In this document: positions 48,310-60,438 of the stretch, piece after piece
Layout: each line of letters starts with the position of its first letter
How positions within the stretch are numbered: position 1 is the stretch's first letter
Assembly: GCF_954871325.1 (NCBI RefSeq)
Contig: NC_088775.1
Span: 8,905,561 to 8,969,560, forward strand
Direction: 5' to 3'
Length of the DNA stretch: 64,000 nt
DNA from: Gordionus sp. m RMFG-2023
Taxonomy: Eukaryota; Nematomorpha; Gordioida; Chordodea; Parachordodidae
Position numbers and translations under genes: made by a program
Notes under the pieces: generated by a model
Database searches by the model: none
What the model was told of the DNA's origin: nothing
The model's input: only the letters and a program-made list of their open reading frames with translations

Positions 48310-51300
48310 TCGATGCGCGCATGTTGGTAATTTTATTTTAATTTAAAATTAAGACGTTAATTAATACAACAAAAATAATCTTCTGGAATACTGTTTTGTT
48401 ATATACTATAAATTTAAAACGTTAAATAACAATACGCGCTGTTTGTTTATATCTTTATCACATAAATAAAAAAGTTAATACTTTCAAAAACAAAATTCTA
48501 AATTTTTAAAAAAAAAGATTGAAAAAAATAACTAGCCCTATTGCAGATTGTTTATTCTCTACAAAAAAATAAATAATAATTTCTAACACTATGCTAGCCT
48601 AGCTGAATGTTTTGGCATTAGAGAGGAGTTCTAAAATCTTAAGTTCTAGCAATAGGTTTGCAATGCCATTCTTTCTTAGTCAATTTTTTAATTAATAGGA
48701 TTTCATCAAATTTATAGGCATTTATTTTGTAAAATAGTTCTAAAACTTCTGGGCATAATAAAAAGTTGTTATTTATATTTTCTACTCCAGGAAATATTTA
48801 ATTCTCAACTAATCTGTTTTGAATCGAGTTAGAGGTTTTGGTATTTAGAAAGAAGTGCTAATATCTATGCTCTAGCGAATATTTTTTTATATTTATTAGT
48901 ATACCATTTATATCCATATTATAATAGCATATTCTCAAACTAGCAGTACCAAATAAAAGAGGATCATAAAAGGGAATAGTATAATGTCGATTTTTTGAGC
49001 CATAGATGAGAAGAAAAAAATATAATTATTTTTAAAATCCTAAATATAAATTTTCTCTTATCATTTTCATATATTTTTTTTTTAAATTTAGTATAGATGT
49101 TATCATTTAGACATTGCTATTTTATGTGCCATATTTTTTCAAAAAAAAGCGATTCAGTTTAAATTAAAGCCATTCTGAATTAATTTACATTTTTATACAT
49201 TATTTTATAATTCATTAATAAATTAGAATTATTGGTTTAAAATAATGAATGAAAAGAATTGATGGATTCACAATAATATCAATGTTAAGGTTGGCAGGGA
49301 GTTAGACAAGATTTAACTAAAAAAATTAAAATTTTATTTATAAAAATATATATATAATATTTTAACCAAAAAATACAATGAATTTATTCTTTAATAAATA
49401 AAATCTATTAAATTATTTAAATGAAACTATTAAGTGAAGTTAATATAAATTGTGTTAATTAAATGAATGCGACATATAAAAATTTGCGCTATATAACAAC
49501 CAGTATAATAAAATAATTATCCATGTTTAACAATCAATATTTGAGATAATACAGGTTTTAAATATGTAAAACTTATCTCATAGAGAATCAGACACCACAA
49601 ATGAAACACCTGACAATTTTGAAAATTTGAATTATTGGAATTTCCTTGAGCTGATATTCAAAAAATGATAAAACAACTCAGAGATCACTTATAGAGAAGG
49701 CTATTTAAACCTATAAAAGGAAATCTGAAGCTTTCCAATAAATTGAAAAGAGAAGAGATTATCTAATATCTTTGTTGTCAAATACAACTGTTTAATAATA
49801 CTCCTTTTGGCGCTAAAATTAAGAATTTAATATAAAAAGGGGAGATGAATAAATTCTCCTATATTCTATTAAAAATAATATATTATTATTAATAATAATA
49901 TCATTATACCCTATCAAAACACGACAAAGATATAAGCTTCTTGGAGAATCAAATACTATATTTTTAGCCGTTTATTATAATTTTTAGCCGGCTAAAAAAG
50001 CTATACCAAGGTTTTAGCCAGGTTTTAACCGAAAACCATCAGTAGCTTAAATTAGGAAGTAACTAATATACACAAATTAAAACGTCTTAATATTAACAAA
50101 TTTTCTCCTACAGGCACCTCTAGATTGAACGGAATTGGCCGACATTTAGCCATTTACAAGTGCGCTACATTATATAATTATTCGCTTGTAGCGAAAACCT
50201 CATTAGTAGCTAAATCTTTGATTGCGAATTTGTGTAATGTTAAATCAGCAACAATTATTTTGGAAATCTTTTCTAATTAAGAAAATAGATATTCATCAAC
50301 TTGGAAAATAGGTGAGGATAAAAAGTCTTCTGTATCTTTTATAACTTTCCTATATATATAAAGCTATAAAAATTATTACTAATTTGAATAAAAATATTCC
50401 AGATTTAAGCTGTGAAATGTTTAGTTTAATTTATTGTAAAATTGTAAAGTTACAAAATGATTTAATATCAGCTATATATATATTTATTTTTATAAATTGT
50501 ATCTTTTAAGCGAATATAAAAAATCAATTTATTTAAATACATTACAAGCTGCCAGATAGCATCTGGGAACGAAAGGATATACTTTAAAAAAGGGAATAAA
50601 CCGAACAAGGAAAATGCACGGCCAGTAGATAAGAGGGGGGGGGGGTGGCCTAAGGTTTCGAGTCACTGGAATAATTTTAAGAGCTCCCTGAAAATTAATT
50701 TTTTTTTAAAAAACCACTAAAAAAAGTGGTAATAGTATAAAAAAATTTGAGCCTCCTGGGATTCTAAAGAATGAAGTCACTGTGTACAGCATAGAATGCA
50801 AATCGCTATGTGCTATAATTTATCAAATCATAAATAGTTTGACCGAACGGATTTCGGCGAAGAGCTTATAAAATGTGAATTATTTGATCCGAGGTATATA
50901 AATAAAATAAATATCAGAAGGTACTTTAAAAATTTCGCAATTAGAAAAAGTATTCATTGAGAAATTACGACATTAATTGTTTTCATTTGCCCATACACAC
51001 AAAGATTTAAAAGTCGGATTAAATGTATATACTGATATGATTTATGGTCTTGAGTAATCTGATAAATGAAAAGGAAATAACACAAGATACTAATGATTTC
51101 AGCTAGGTGCAATAACATGTGTAAACAATGCTTAATATGTCCATGAAATTCATATACCAAAGATAATAGTTATGTTACCTTTATTTAGAAACATATAAAG
51201 GTTACAAAAAGCTTTCAGTCACTTAAATATAAGAATAAATTAAAATAAAAAAATGCGATAAAATTTTAGCAATATAATAAAATATAGATGGTTCTTATTG

Positions 51301-52764
51301 TCGAATCATAACAATCAAAGATTATAATTTTGAGGATTGTAAATGATAATCTTTCAAATAAAACATCCTTTTCGTCTCTTGTTTTGTCTATTAATTAAAT
51401 TTGCAAAATAAAATAAAGGATCTAATGGAACGGGAGAAGGTAGATATGTAACGAATAAATATTTATTAGATTATTGAATATTTAAGTTGCATATTGATTT
51501 CTAATTATGGATCGTAGACTACTTCAATTTTATTTTTTTAAACAATAACTGAATTTATAGTGTAATATAAGTAATAATTTTATATGTGGAATTTATAGGA
51601 TCTTATAATTTGGAATATATATTTTATTTTATATGCGCGATTGTTATAATCTATTTTTATCTACTGTGCAATGAGCGTGATTAAATGTGAAATTTTTATA
51701 ATAAAATATATTATCATATCATAATAATAAAAAAAAATTTAGTTACCCTTTAGACATGTTTTGCCCAAAAATAAAAATAAAATACCATGAATAATAGAAA
51801 TAAAGTATTAAAGGCAGGCTAGCTGGCATATAGGTGGTATGGGGGTGAAGTTACTACAGTTGATGACCAAAGCCTAGCTCAATCTACATGCACATGCTGG
51901 AGAAAATCTGTTGACATTAAGGCGTTTTAATTTGTATTAGTTTCTTTCAAATTTAAGCTGCTATCGTTTTGTTAAATACCTCGAGGCCAAAGTGATAACT
52001 TCAACGTAAAACTCGGTTTAGCCTTTTAACCAGCTAAAAATATAGCAATTACCCATAGAAACCACAGATAAAAATGAGAGCTTGAAAAAATTTTCCACGA
52101 GACCGCAGCATCATCTGCTAGCTTTTGTTTATCGCCATTGCTAAAATTATTGTAAAAATGTTATATTTTTAAATTATTGACATTGATAGGAACAGTTTGA
52201 GACTTTAGTTTAAAATTCCCTAAATTCTAAATGGCACTTAGAAATAAATTGTCAAATTATTCAATTTTGAAATCAGTTTTATAATAATACCCCATTAAAT
52301 AATTTATTATGAAATATACTATAATAACTTAATCAATATGACAATATGACAATAATAAAATTCATTTTTTAAATAGGTGGTATATTTAAAAAGAATCGAT
52401 GGAATTAATTCATAAGTTAAATTAGTTTAGAGATAAGATCAACAAGATTAATATAATATTTTTAGCATATAAATATTCAATCAGAAGATCTATAACGTGA
52501 TTAACAACGTATTACGCAAACATAGTAAATATAACATTACCAATTGTGATATTATTTATTATTTCTCTGTCTAAGATATGAATCTTTTTTTAAAAAAAAT
52601 GTTTAATCAAACTCTATCTACAATTTTAGTAAATATAGTGTCGGGATTTAATAAATCATTAAACCTTTAAAACAAGTTCTCACAGGCCGGATAATTTTTG
52701 CGCACATAAATATTTTTCACGAAATATTTTTTATTACATCTTATTAAAACTTTTAGTTATAGCT
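48310..52764. other. Gene-free AT-rich region upstream of the VAP-like gene
   Basis: No gene recognised. A perfect 18-bp palindrome TTTTTAGCCGGCTAAAAA lies at 49981-49998 among other TTAGCC motifs. A G-run lies at about 50635-50645. 50630-50760 looks like a repeat end. Confidence 0.4.
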
Positions 52765-53541
52765 ATGAACAACTGGATATCAATTTCACCCGACAGGACT
52801 CTTTCTTTTCAAGGACCATTCGATCAACCCCGAAAGAAATATGTTAATATCCAGAATATATCACCCATGCCCATCAAATTTAAAATAACTTCTACAGATC
52901 CAGAAAAATACTCCATTCACCCCTCTGAGGGTGAAATATCTACCTCTAATAAAGTGGATGTAGTGGTTGAGTTATTACCCTTCGAATATAGATGGGAAGA
53001 TGAAGAATCCCATCGCATTCAAGTCACGGCTTTCCAAACTGGAAACAAGAACGAAATAAGAGATGAAAGCCATTTCGATCAAATTTTGAAAGTGATATTG
53101 AAACCTGGCTCTGGTGCTTCATCATCCCGTGATAAACTCTCTAAAAAGAAAGGAATAAAGAGAGAACAAAAAGATGAGCATAAAGAATATATCATGGATT
53201 ACCCCGGATCGCCTATCCTGTCTTCATCCATATCCGATCATATGCTGCGAGAGAAGGACCCAGAAGTCCTTAAAAGAAATTTAGTGACTGCTGACCGAGA
53301 ATTGGAAACGGTTAGATTACACCGAGATATGCTGAAGAAAGTGTACAGGAAGGCTGATAGAGCTAGATCAGATATAGACGAGAGCAGGACAACTTACATT
53401 AAAAGAACGGTCAAGGATAGGCTGAAAACAATATATGCTATTCAAGTGTTTACTCTAACTTTTTTACTTGTGTTCATAAGTTTTTGCATGTCGGAATTTT
53501 TGATGAATTACGTGGTAATCCGTGATTTTCAAAGGCGCTAG
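52765..53541 (+). CDS. VAP-like MSP-domain membrane protein, single exon
   Basis: 258 aa. Residues 1-115 form an MSP domain like that of VAPA/VAPB: SPDRTLSFQGPFDQP, VNIQNISPMPIKFKI, IHPSEGEIS and ELLPFEYRWEDEESHRIQV follow the family order. About residues 170-205 form a charged helix suited to a coiled coil (DPEVLKRNLVTADRELETVR). A single hydrophobic span (about 227-250) near the end makes it a tail-anchored ER protein. VAPs bind FFAT motifs at ER contact sites. The Lys and Met used by human VAP for this (HKFMVQ) are replaced here (HRIQVT), so binding may differ. The C-terminal tail after the membrane span is longer than usual. No intron, so it could be a retrocopy, but the frame is intact. 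It could instead belong to another MSP subfamily. Confidence 0.85.
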   Translation: MNNWISISPDRTLSFQGPFDQPRKKYVNIQNISPMPIKFKITSTDPEKYSIHPSEGEISTSNKVDVVVELLPFEYRWEDEESHRIQVTAFQTGNKNEIRDESHFDQILKVILKPGSGASSSRDKLSKKKGIKREQKDEHKEYIMDYPGSPILSSSISDHMLREKDPEVLKRNLVTADRELETVRLHRDMLKKVYRKADRARSDIDESRTTYIKRTVKDRLKTIYAIQVFTLTFLLVFISFCMSEFLMNYVVIRDFQRR

Positions 53542-53795
53542 AGTAGCTCAAGGTCCTGAAAATAATAATAATAATATTTGCATTTAAAACAATTTTTTTA
53601 AATTATGATCTCTAAACAATAGCATAATGCTTCTTTTAATAGAACTTTAAGATTAGGTTATATAATATACGATTATTTTGTAATGTTGTTCCTTTAAATA
53701 CAATTATTCGAAATTGATCATTTTTTTTAAAGTTCGAATCGATCGATATACATTATCCTATAATATATAAGTTCAAAGATTAGCTTCGTGTGGGA

Positions 53796-53801
53796 AATAA
53801 A
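53796..53801 (+). terminator. Possible polyadenylation signal of the VAP-like gene
   Basis: AATAAA 255 nt after the stop codon. In such AT-rich DNA the hexamer occurs often by chance. Confidence 0.3.
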
Positions 53802-53974
53802 AATAAGAATACAATCATATAAGTAAAATTGCTACCAGTGAATACAGAGGTCATCAATCATCTTCACAATTTTACCTAATTTTTTGCGGTGGATGGGAGG
53901 ATGAAGGGAATTTTCATTTATTTCTATAGTGAGTTGCTTTAAGAACCCCCACCATTAAAAATTTTGTTTTAGTC

Positions 53975-54280
53975 TGCTCAATGTTTAAAAATAATTTTAA
54001 TGGTTGGTTTAGCTCTTTATTTATTTTTTGTTTTATTGTATATTTATTACTTAAACTTATAAATTATGCTATGTAATGAAATAAAAAAAAAGAATTTTTG
54101 ATAAATAGAAGTCTGTTCTCCTTATTTCGCTTGAAAAATATTTAAAATTTTACCGGCCCGTTGTTTTAAATATATTTATTAACCCACCCACCCCCCCCCG
54201 CCTGCTGTTTGAAATATTTTAGAGAACACGTCCATACCCGCCTATTAAGCTAAAAATCCGCCCATTGCACACCTCTATTA
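53975..54280. repeat. Repeat related to the intron of the GPCR units
   Basis: It resembles 14036-14280 and 7300-7510: ATGTTTAAA..., TTTTAATGGYTGGTTT, then a CCCGCC-rich end with AAATATTTTAGA. It is therefore a dispersed element whose copy lies in the GPCR intron, or a moved intron fragment. Confidence 0.55.
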
Positions 54281-55585
54281 TATTTAATAATCTTCACAAT
54301 AATTAGTATTCTTTTTTATAAAATGTATTACAAATCTAATAATAATTTGCAACATCTTAATAATTCCTCAATATTATAGGGAAATTTGAACATTTATCCA
54401 GACTTTTTAAAATTTAAATCGCAGTAATAAGTTTTTATTATATCACAGGGTTCATTGTAAAGCAAGGTTATAATACTGAATACAATTTTAACTCAAGTAA
54501 ATATCCTCCTTTTATAAAATATTATAAAATTTAACAAGGAGTGTATCACATATTTTAAAAAGGAAGATAAATATTAAATTTAAACCTCTAAAATTAGATC
54601 TGTAAGAGAGTTCCTATTCTTATCTGGCTTAAAATTCGAATAGTCTGGGGCCGTGTCAAAAGGAAAAAAATTTTTAAATAACTAAAATAAAAACATAAAA
54701 CGAGAAAAAAAAACAAGAAAAGAAAGAAAGCAGGAAAGAGTACGATGCCACAACACTAAACAAACCAAAGTAGGATGTCCTCATTCAAAGGTTGTTTAAC
54801 TTAAACAGCATTAAATACCAAAATGAGTTCTAATCAGGACACAGCCTAATGGCAATTTGGTCTGTTTTGTTGACTATTAAGAGATATTAAGTTTTAAAAA
54901 AACCAATAATATGAATAAGATAATTAATAATGCTATTGAAAATCCAATATTTATTTATTCTAGACTAATTTGAATGCCAAAATTTATGTTTAAATTAAAA
55001 CTTTATAAAAATTAGATTTTTTATTATTCAAAATAATATGATTATATGGAATAAAACATGATAAAACTTGCCAGTGGCGTATTTAGGATCTGAAGGGGGA
55101 GGGGATAGAAAATGTAATCTTTTTATCATAATAGTCTTATTTTAATGATAGGTATATTTATATCAAGATTAACAAATTTGAAACAGGGTTATAATTACAA
55201 AATTGATATCTAGGTATAAATGTACCTGAAAATAATTTGATTATCAATTGTTTTTCCTATGTATAATAATGTGGGACTTGCCTAGAAATAATTTAACAAC
55301 TTTTAAAATGTAATTTTTTAAAAAAAAACTCTTCATTTAAAAGACAATTTTACATTTTGTTAACTTAACATTCAATATTACTAATATGTCAACTGTAAAC
55401 GTAATATCTTTTTTTATCTATACTCTGAAAAATGATTTTAAATAGTTATCATATAAACAGTTATATAACACAAAAAAATTATTATACTTTTTCTCATGAC
55501 AATTTAAAATAATGGGATCAATAAATAAAATATATATAGTATTAAACTCTGATTCTAATTGGTTTTTCGTGGTTCCAATTCACAT
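54281..55585. other. Gene-free AT-rich region
   Basis: No gene seen. At about 55074-55110 CAGTGGCGTATTTAGG followed by a G-rich stretch looks like a single hAT terminus without a partner. Confidence 0.4.
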
Positions 55586-57399
55586 TTATATTCCCTCTTT
55601 CTGAAGATCTTTATCAGAAGCTAAAGATGCCCTGTACTTTTCCTCTATATCTCGAAATTTTATTTCGGAATTATGTCTACTTGTTCCTGGAATTTTAGCA
55701 TATCAAATATAACAAAAGATAAAAGATAAACTAAAATATATTTATATTTTTTGAAATTAATAAAACAGAGTGTAAGATAATAAGACTCATCCTTTATAAA
55801 TATTTTTCTTTAAAAAGAATGTAATGGCCTCATTTATAGTAAGGATACATTTTTAGTAAACGTGTTTTGTTCAAGCGTTACGTTATTATAAAATAAAGCC
55901 AATAAATAGGTATAAATTTATAAATATGGAACATTATGATGATAACGTTATGATAAAATTTGAAAAACATATGTTGCGATGCGTTGATAATAAAATATGC
56001 AATACGATTATAAAAATAATAGCGATTTATTTTCGTTTTATCTTAAATTAATTTTTAAAACTAAATCAGCTGTGATATGGCTGCGTTAAATAATGTAATG
56101 CTTGAAGATAACGCGTTTACTATAAATGCAGCGTAAACCCAGAAATAGCGCGATATTGTTCTCTTAACTAATGTACTAACTCGTTTATTAATATAAATAA
56201 CGAAGCCATTTCGAATGGCCCTTTCCTTTGTTGAAATTTGCATGTAGAAATAAAAATGCGAGTAAAACGGGAGAAAGAAAGAATAAAGGTTAACTTACTA
56301 AGAGCTCTCATCAAAGTGTAGACTATTTTAATAGCCACTAAACAAAGCAGCAAAGAAAATATGATGTACACATGATTGAATGAATGTTCGCTCATAATAT
56401 CCAAGCGCAAGGTGTGAGGACAGACGTCTAATGAACTTGTCAACATTGGGTAAGTCCGATTTCCACATTGTGGACTCCTACAGGTAACCATGGCTAAATC
56501 TGCCTTTACTTTTTTTTTAAAGTTATTTTAATAAACATGTATTTTTTTTTAATTTTTAATGAACATAATCAGAATCAAAGGCTAGGGCATGATCATTTAT
56601 TTGTTCCCATATTTATAAAAATATTGATTACTAGTTACTATACATATGGCGTATTCTATTTATTAATTATGAATGTATACCTTTTCTTTGGAATGAGTGA
56701 TAACATTCATAATCGTGACGGAATAAAAAAATAAATAATAATATGTATGCATAAACCGCTAGGATCTATATATTCCATGTTCGAAATCCATTTGATTATG
56801 TTAAGACGAGGGCTGTTTACATCATTGCAAGGGCATACCAACGGATTACCAGATAATTTGAAAGATTTCATTGAGGGAAAAGTGGATATCAAGTCGACTT
56901 TGAGTGTTCTCAAATCGTTGTCTCTCAAATCGAGAATCTCAATTCCGGTGAAAACTTGAGTATTAACGAGATGACCGGAGGAAGAGCCAAAGTAAAACGA
57001 GATTATATTGTTGTGTCTGAGTACTAAAATCTTTAAAACTGGGCTGGCAAATATCAAAAAATCCATGGGCATATTTATTGCTAGCGAGTTTATAAATTCT
57101 AGTTGGTGCAATCTCGGGCATTTGGCTAACGCTTTAGGGTGGATAAGTAAAAGTCTAACCCTGTTAAACACCAATTTAGTCATGTTCGTTGTTACCATCA
57201 AGTCTTCGTCCAAATGGCTCATATTAGCCCCTATCAAATATAAATAGTTGAGAGAACTAGTATAGTTATCTACAAAAATCTTAACCGTCATGATATTGCT
57301 TAAATCTCCACAAACGCCATTCCCTTTTTGGTCATATATGCATTGAGCCTTCGTGGAATGAAATATAGATGCAGAAATAATTAAATAACAAAGGTTCAT
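55586..57399 (-). CDS. Leucine-rich-repeat type I membrane protein, three exons
   Basis: Exons 57399-56757, 56499-56299 and 55686-55586 join in phase (1, then 1) to 945 nt, 314 aa. The donors are GTTTAT and GTAAGT. A signal peptide (MNLCYLIISASIFHSTKA) precedes a short Cys segment. LRRs fill residues 50-185 (LKILVLRHNNI, IEILDLRDNDLRTL, MKSFKLSGNPL). A Cys-rich cap follows (NPLVCPCN ... VTCRSPQCGN), completed only by joining exons 1 and 2, which supports the model. A membrane span lies at 258-278, then a short charged tail (KFRDIEEKYRAS). It has the build of a cell-surface adhesion or recognition protein; the ligand is unknown. Exon 2 has a weak acceptor (A-rich before GGCAG), and exon 3 rests mainly on phase and splice signals. 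Confidence 0.7.
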
Positions 57400-58023
57400 G
57401 GTATTTGATTTTTTTGTCGATAAATTTTTCTTTTAAGTTGCGGCCAAAATTTTATATAGAAATTCGAAATAATGAAATCGTATGTTAAATTTTTTGAAAT
57501 TTTTAAAAATTTTCTAGAAATATATTTTGGACATCTTTTTATTTTTTTATACTAAAAAATAAAGTAAAAATTGTTTCTTATTTTTCGATAAAGTTTCAAA
57601 AGTTAATAAATTAAAATTTTTTTTTAAAGGTGTGAAGATCTAGAATAAGGTGTGTTCTATTTGTTATAAATTCAAAGGTTATACAATAAAATTTTAATTT
57701 TCTCGTTTTTTTTCACGTTTAGAGCTAAAACGGTCTCATTTATATTAACCGGGAAATCTCTCTAAGTTTTAAATGGCAAAATAAATCATAATGATTAATA
57801 TAACAGCTGTGATCATGGCGTCTTTTAACCATAACTATAGTCGCTCTTACAATAAATTGGGCATAAACTTAAATAAAATTAATTATACATGTATACACAC
57901 GAGGGACTTAATATATTTACGATAACCATTCAACTTTGTTTCTTTTTGTTTTTAAATTGACTTAGTAATTCGAGACATTTTTTAAAAAATTCAATCAAAT
58001 AAAAAATTGAGAGTGATATGAGT
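57400..58023. other. Upstream region of the LRR gene
   Basis: No gene seen. AT-rich; the promoter of the minus-strand LRR gene should lie here. Confidence 0.35.
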
Positions 58024-58372
58024 CAGAGACCATCCGCAGCTAATATCATATTTTCTAGCGGGCCTGTGTTTTTATAATTTTTTTTAATGGGCTTGGGCTG
58101 GATGGGACTAAAATTATTAAATTAAATTTAGCTTATTTAAAACAGTTGCTAAATTTCAGTATTGTAAACAAAATTTATTACCTAAATACAATTATATGGT
58201 TGGATATTGGTTTGGGTTGGGCGTGTGAAATTTTTTTAAAACTTATTATGGGCTTGGGAATTTTTTTTAATATTAGATATGGGTCAGGCAGGACCGGGCC
58301 TGGGCCTAAAAAATTTTTATTGCGGGCCTTGGCCGGGCTTGGTCAAAAAATTAAGACCCAGGAAAGTCCCTG
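58024..58372. mobile_element. CAGAGACC/CAGGGACTT-type MITE
   Basis: Starts CAGAGACC and ends (reverse complement) CAGGGACTTTCCTGGGTC. It is flanked by ATATGAGT on both sides (58016-58023 and 58373-58380), a perfect 8-bp target duplication. The interior contains GGGCTTGG and GGACCGGGCCTGGGCC motifs and is the inverse of the type at 63861. Non-coding. Confidence 0.92.
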
Positions 58373-58380
58373 ATATGAGT

Positions 58381-59508
58381 TTTAAACGGCTCGATTTGAG
58401 CCAATTTTTAAAAACGTCTAATTGAATATTTTAGCCATAAAATTATTGCTTAAGCTTGGAGATTTTCAATGATAGATGTCCAAACCTTTGTGTCATTTAT
58501 GATCAAAATCTTCAGGTTTGCGTATATATAAAATATTAAGTTAGCTGTTTTTAAAAATCGGCTCAAGTCGATCAGTTTAACGAAATTAGGTATGACCTGT
58601 CAATTCCTATCACATATCCCCGGGGTTATAACTAGATTAATTTTTTTTTGAATAATGTGATTTCAAGAATCGTAATTCTGCAGAAATTATCTTTTAATAA
58701 ATAGCTCATACAAAGCTAAACAAGACGAGAAGAACGTCTTAAATTAAAATCTTCCTCTAACTTTTCTTCTTTGGAGAAATGAATCAAATTACCCATCCTT
58801 TTCGAAAGTAGAATATTATGATGGACATTTGTCACAGATGCGGACAATTATTTCGTCACTTATTTTGCAAAAAATCGAGTTATTTCTTGATTCATTTTAA
58901 TTTAAAATAGTCACTCACTCGAATTCGTATCTTGAGACAAAGAAAGAATTTGTTTAAAATGTCATACAAATATTTCCATAATGTGCATTCTGATTTCATT
59001 AAGACTTTGCATTTCCTTCAAAAAATTCCTTTTAAAGTATCCTTGCGCGCCATAAAAAGTAAATAATAGAATATATTGGAAAAATTATTAAAAAAGATTC
59101 GCTACAACTAATAGGATTTTATAACTATATATTTTTATTTAAAAATCATTTATTATTGATATTTGTGTAAATTTTTAAATTATTTTAAAAATAAAAAATT
59201 TTGACAAAAATATATTCTTCCAATCATTTTTGTATTGAATTACGTTATAGTACCCTAGTAATGGCCTATCCACACCATAAATCTTAGGAGAGCACTGTTA
59301 TTATTCAACAACGCTTAGTTTAAAGTTTAGACGACTAAAAAATTTAATTTAATTTTATTTTATTTTATTTCTCATTTAGCGATATTATTTCAAATATTTT
59401 TTAAACATAACCTGCAAATTGTTTTTTTTTAAACATTATAATAAGTTAGCTGAAATATATTTTTTTTAATTAATATACCATTTCTTAGCGAATATATGCT
59501 TATATAAA
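58381..59508. other. Gene-free AT-rich region
   Basis: No gene seen. A short TTTTATTTTATTTTATTT repeat lies at about 59351-59371. Confidence 0.4.
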
Positions 59509-60438
59509 TCAATCAGGTATGTGTATACATTTATAAGGGTTAACAAAAATCACATTATTGTCTAATTTATAACAATAAACATAATCGATTCCATCATTAT
59601 CTTGACATTTCTCAGTATTCACATATTGACGCCAAAATTTTGAATTCCAAAAGCTTGACTTCTTTTTTGGAGAATTCTTATAATTCTTCATTGATTCCAT
59701 TGGTGATTTATAGAATTCTTTTTCTCTCTGGCAACTTTTCCTGCATTCATTTAAAAAGTTATTTAAGACAGGAGGGGAAACGTGGCCACCTGCTTCGATA
59801 TTTATCGACTTCTGGGGAGCATCTTGATTAATATTTGGGTCTTTTTTTTTATTATGACATATTTTATATGATTTGTTAACTAGATAATTAGGGATAGGAC
59901 CTTCCGTTTGCGAATGCTTGGTGTTCCTATAAAAATGTAAACTTGAGACATTTGTTGTGGAATTGGTGTCATCACTAACGGAATTAAAATAGGATGAATT
60001 TAAGCTTCCATCTTCTTCATTCCGATCAATCGAATTATTTAAAATCTTAGAACTGGCAAATGCTACATTATATTCTATACTTTCGCGCGAATCATTTGTT
60101 CGCATCATGTCTGTACGAGATAAAACTTTTTCGACCCCCTTTTTATTGACTATAACTAAATAGGATTTTGATGCTTGAGTATCCCTAAATAAACGTTTTC
60201 GATCTAGTTCTAAATCATCTGCTAATATATCGGCATTTAATTTTGTAATATTTTGAGGAGGCTCTTGAAATGTAGGCTTTGGGATATTTGTACATGGACC
60301 TAATATTAGCCGCCCTATTTCTCTTAATCTATTCCACAATCGATTTCGGTAAATTCTGAAATACACTCGAATTAAAATGTGCTGAGAAATGAAGGCTTCT
60401 CTCCTCCGAAAATCATTATATAGAAAATTTTGTCGCAT
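59509..60438 (-). CDS. Unrecognised 309-aa protein
   Basis: I do not recognise this family. The frame is intact from ATG at 60438, with an in-frame TGA immediately upstream, to a stop at 59509. Residues 1-50 are basic and aromatic (HILIRVYFRIYRNRLWNRL), possibly an amphipathic helix. The middle is rich in Ser, Asn and Asp. Two basic stretches follow (HNKKKDPN, NSPKKKSSFW). The end is Cys/Tyr-rich (DYVYCYKLDNNVIFVNPYKC). It has no signal peptide or clear membrane span. Length, composition and absence of transposon motifs favour a real host gene or a large exon, but expression is unknown. It lies 2.1 kb upstream of the LRR gene on the same strand and could be a separate gene. Confidence 0.5.
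   Translation of the reverse strand: MRQNFLYNDFRRREAFISQHILIRVYFRIYRNRLWNRLREIGRLILGPCTNIPKPTFQEPPQNITKLNADILADDLELDRKRLFRDTQASKSYLVIVNKKGVEKVLSRTDMMRTNDSRESIEYNVAFASSKILNNSIDRNEEDGSLNSSYFNSVSDDTNSTTNVSSLHFYRNTKHSQTEGPIPNYLVNKSYKICHNKKKDPNINQDAPQKSINIEAGGHVSPPVLNNFLNECRKSCQREKEFYKSPMESMKNYKNSPKKKSSFWNSKFWRQYVNTEKCQDNDGIDYVYCYKLDNNVIFVNPYKCIHIPD

Noticed and set aside
56747-57247. Two plus-strand frames of 70-79 codons
   Set aside because: Antisense of LRR exon 1.
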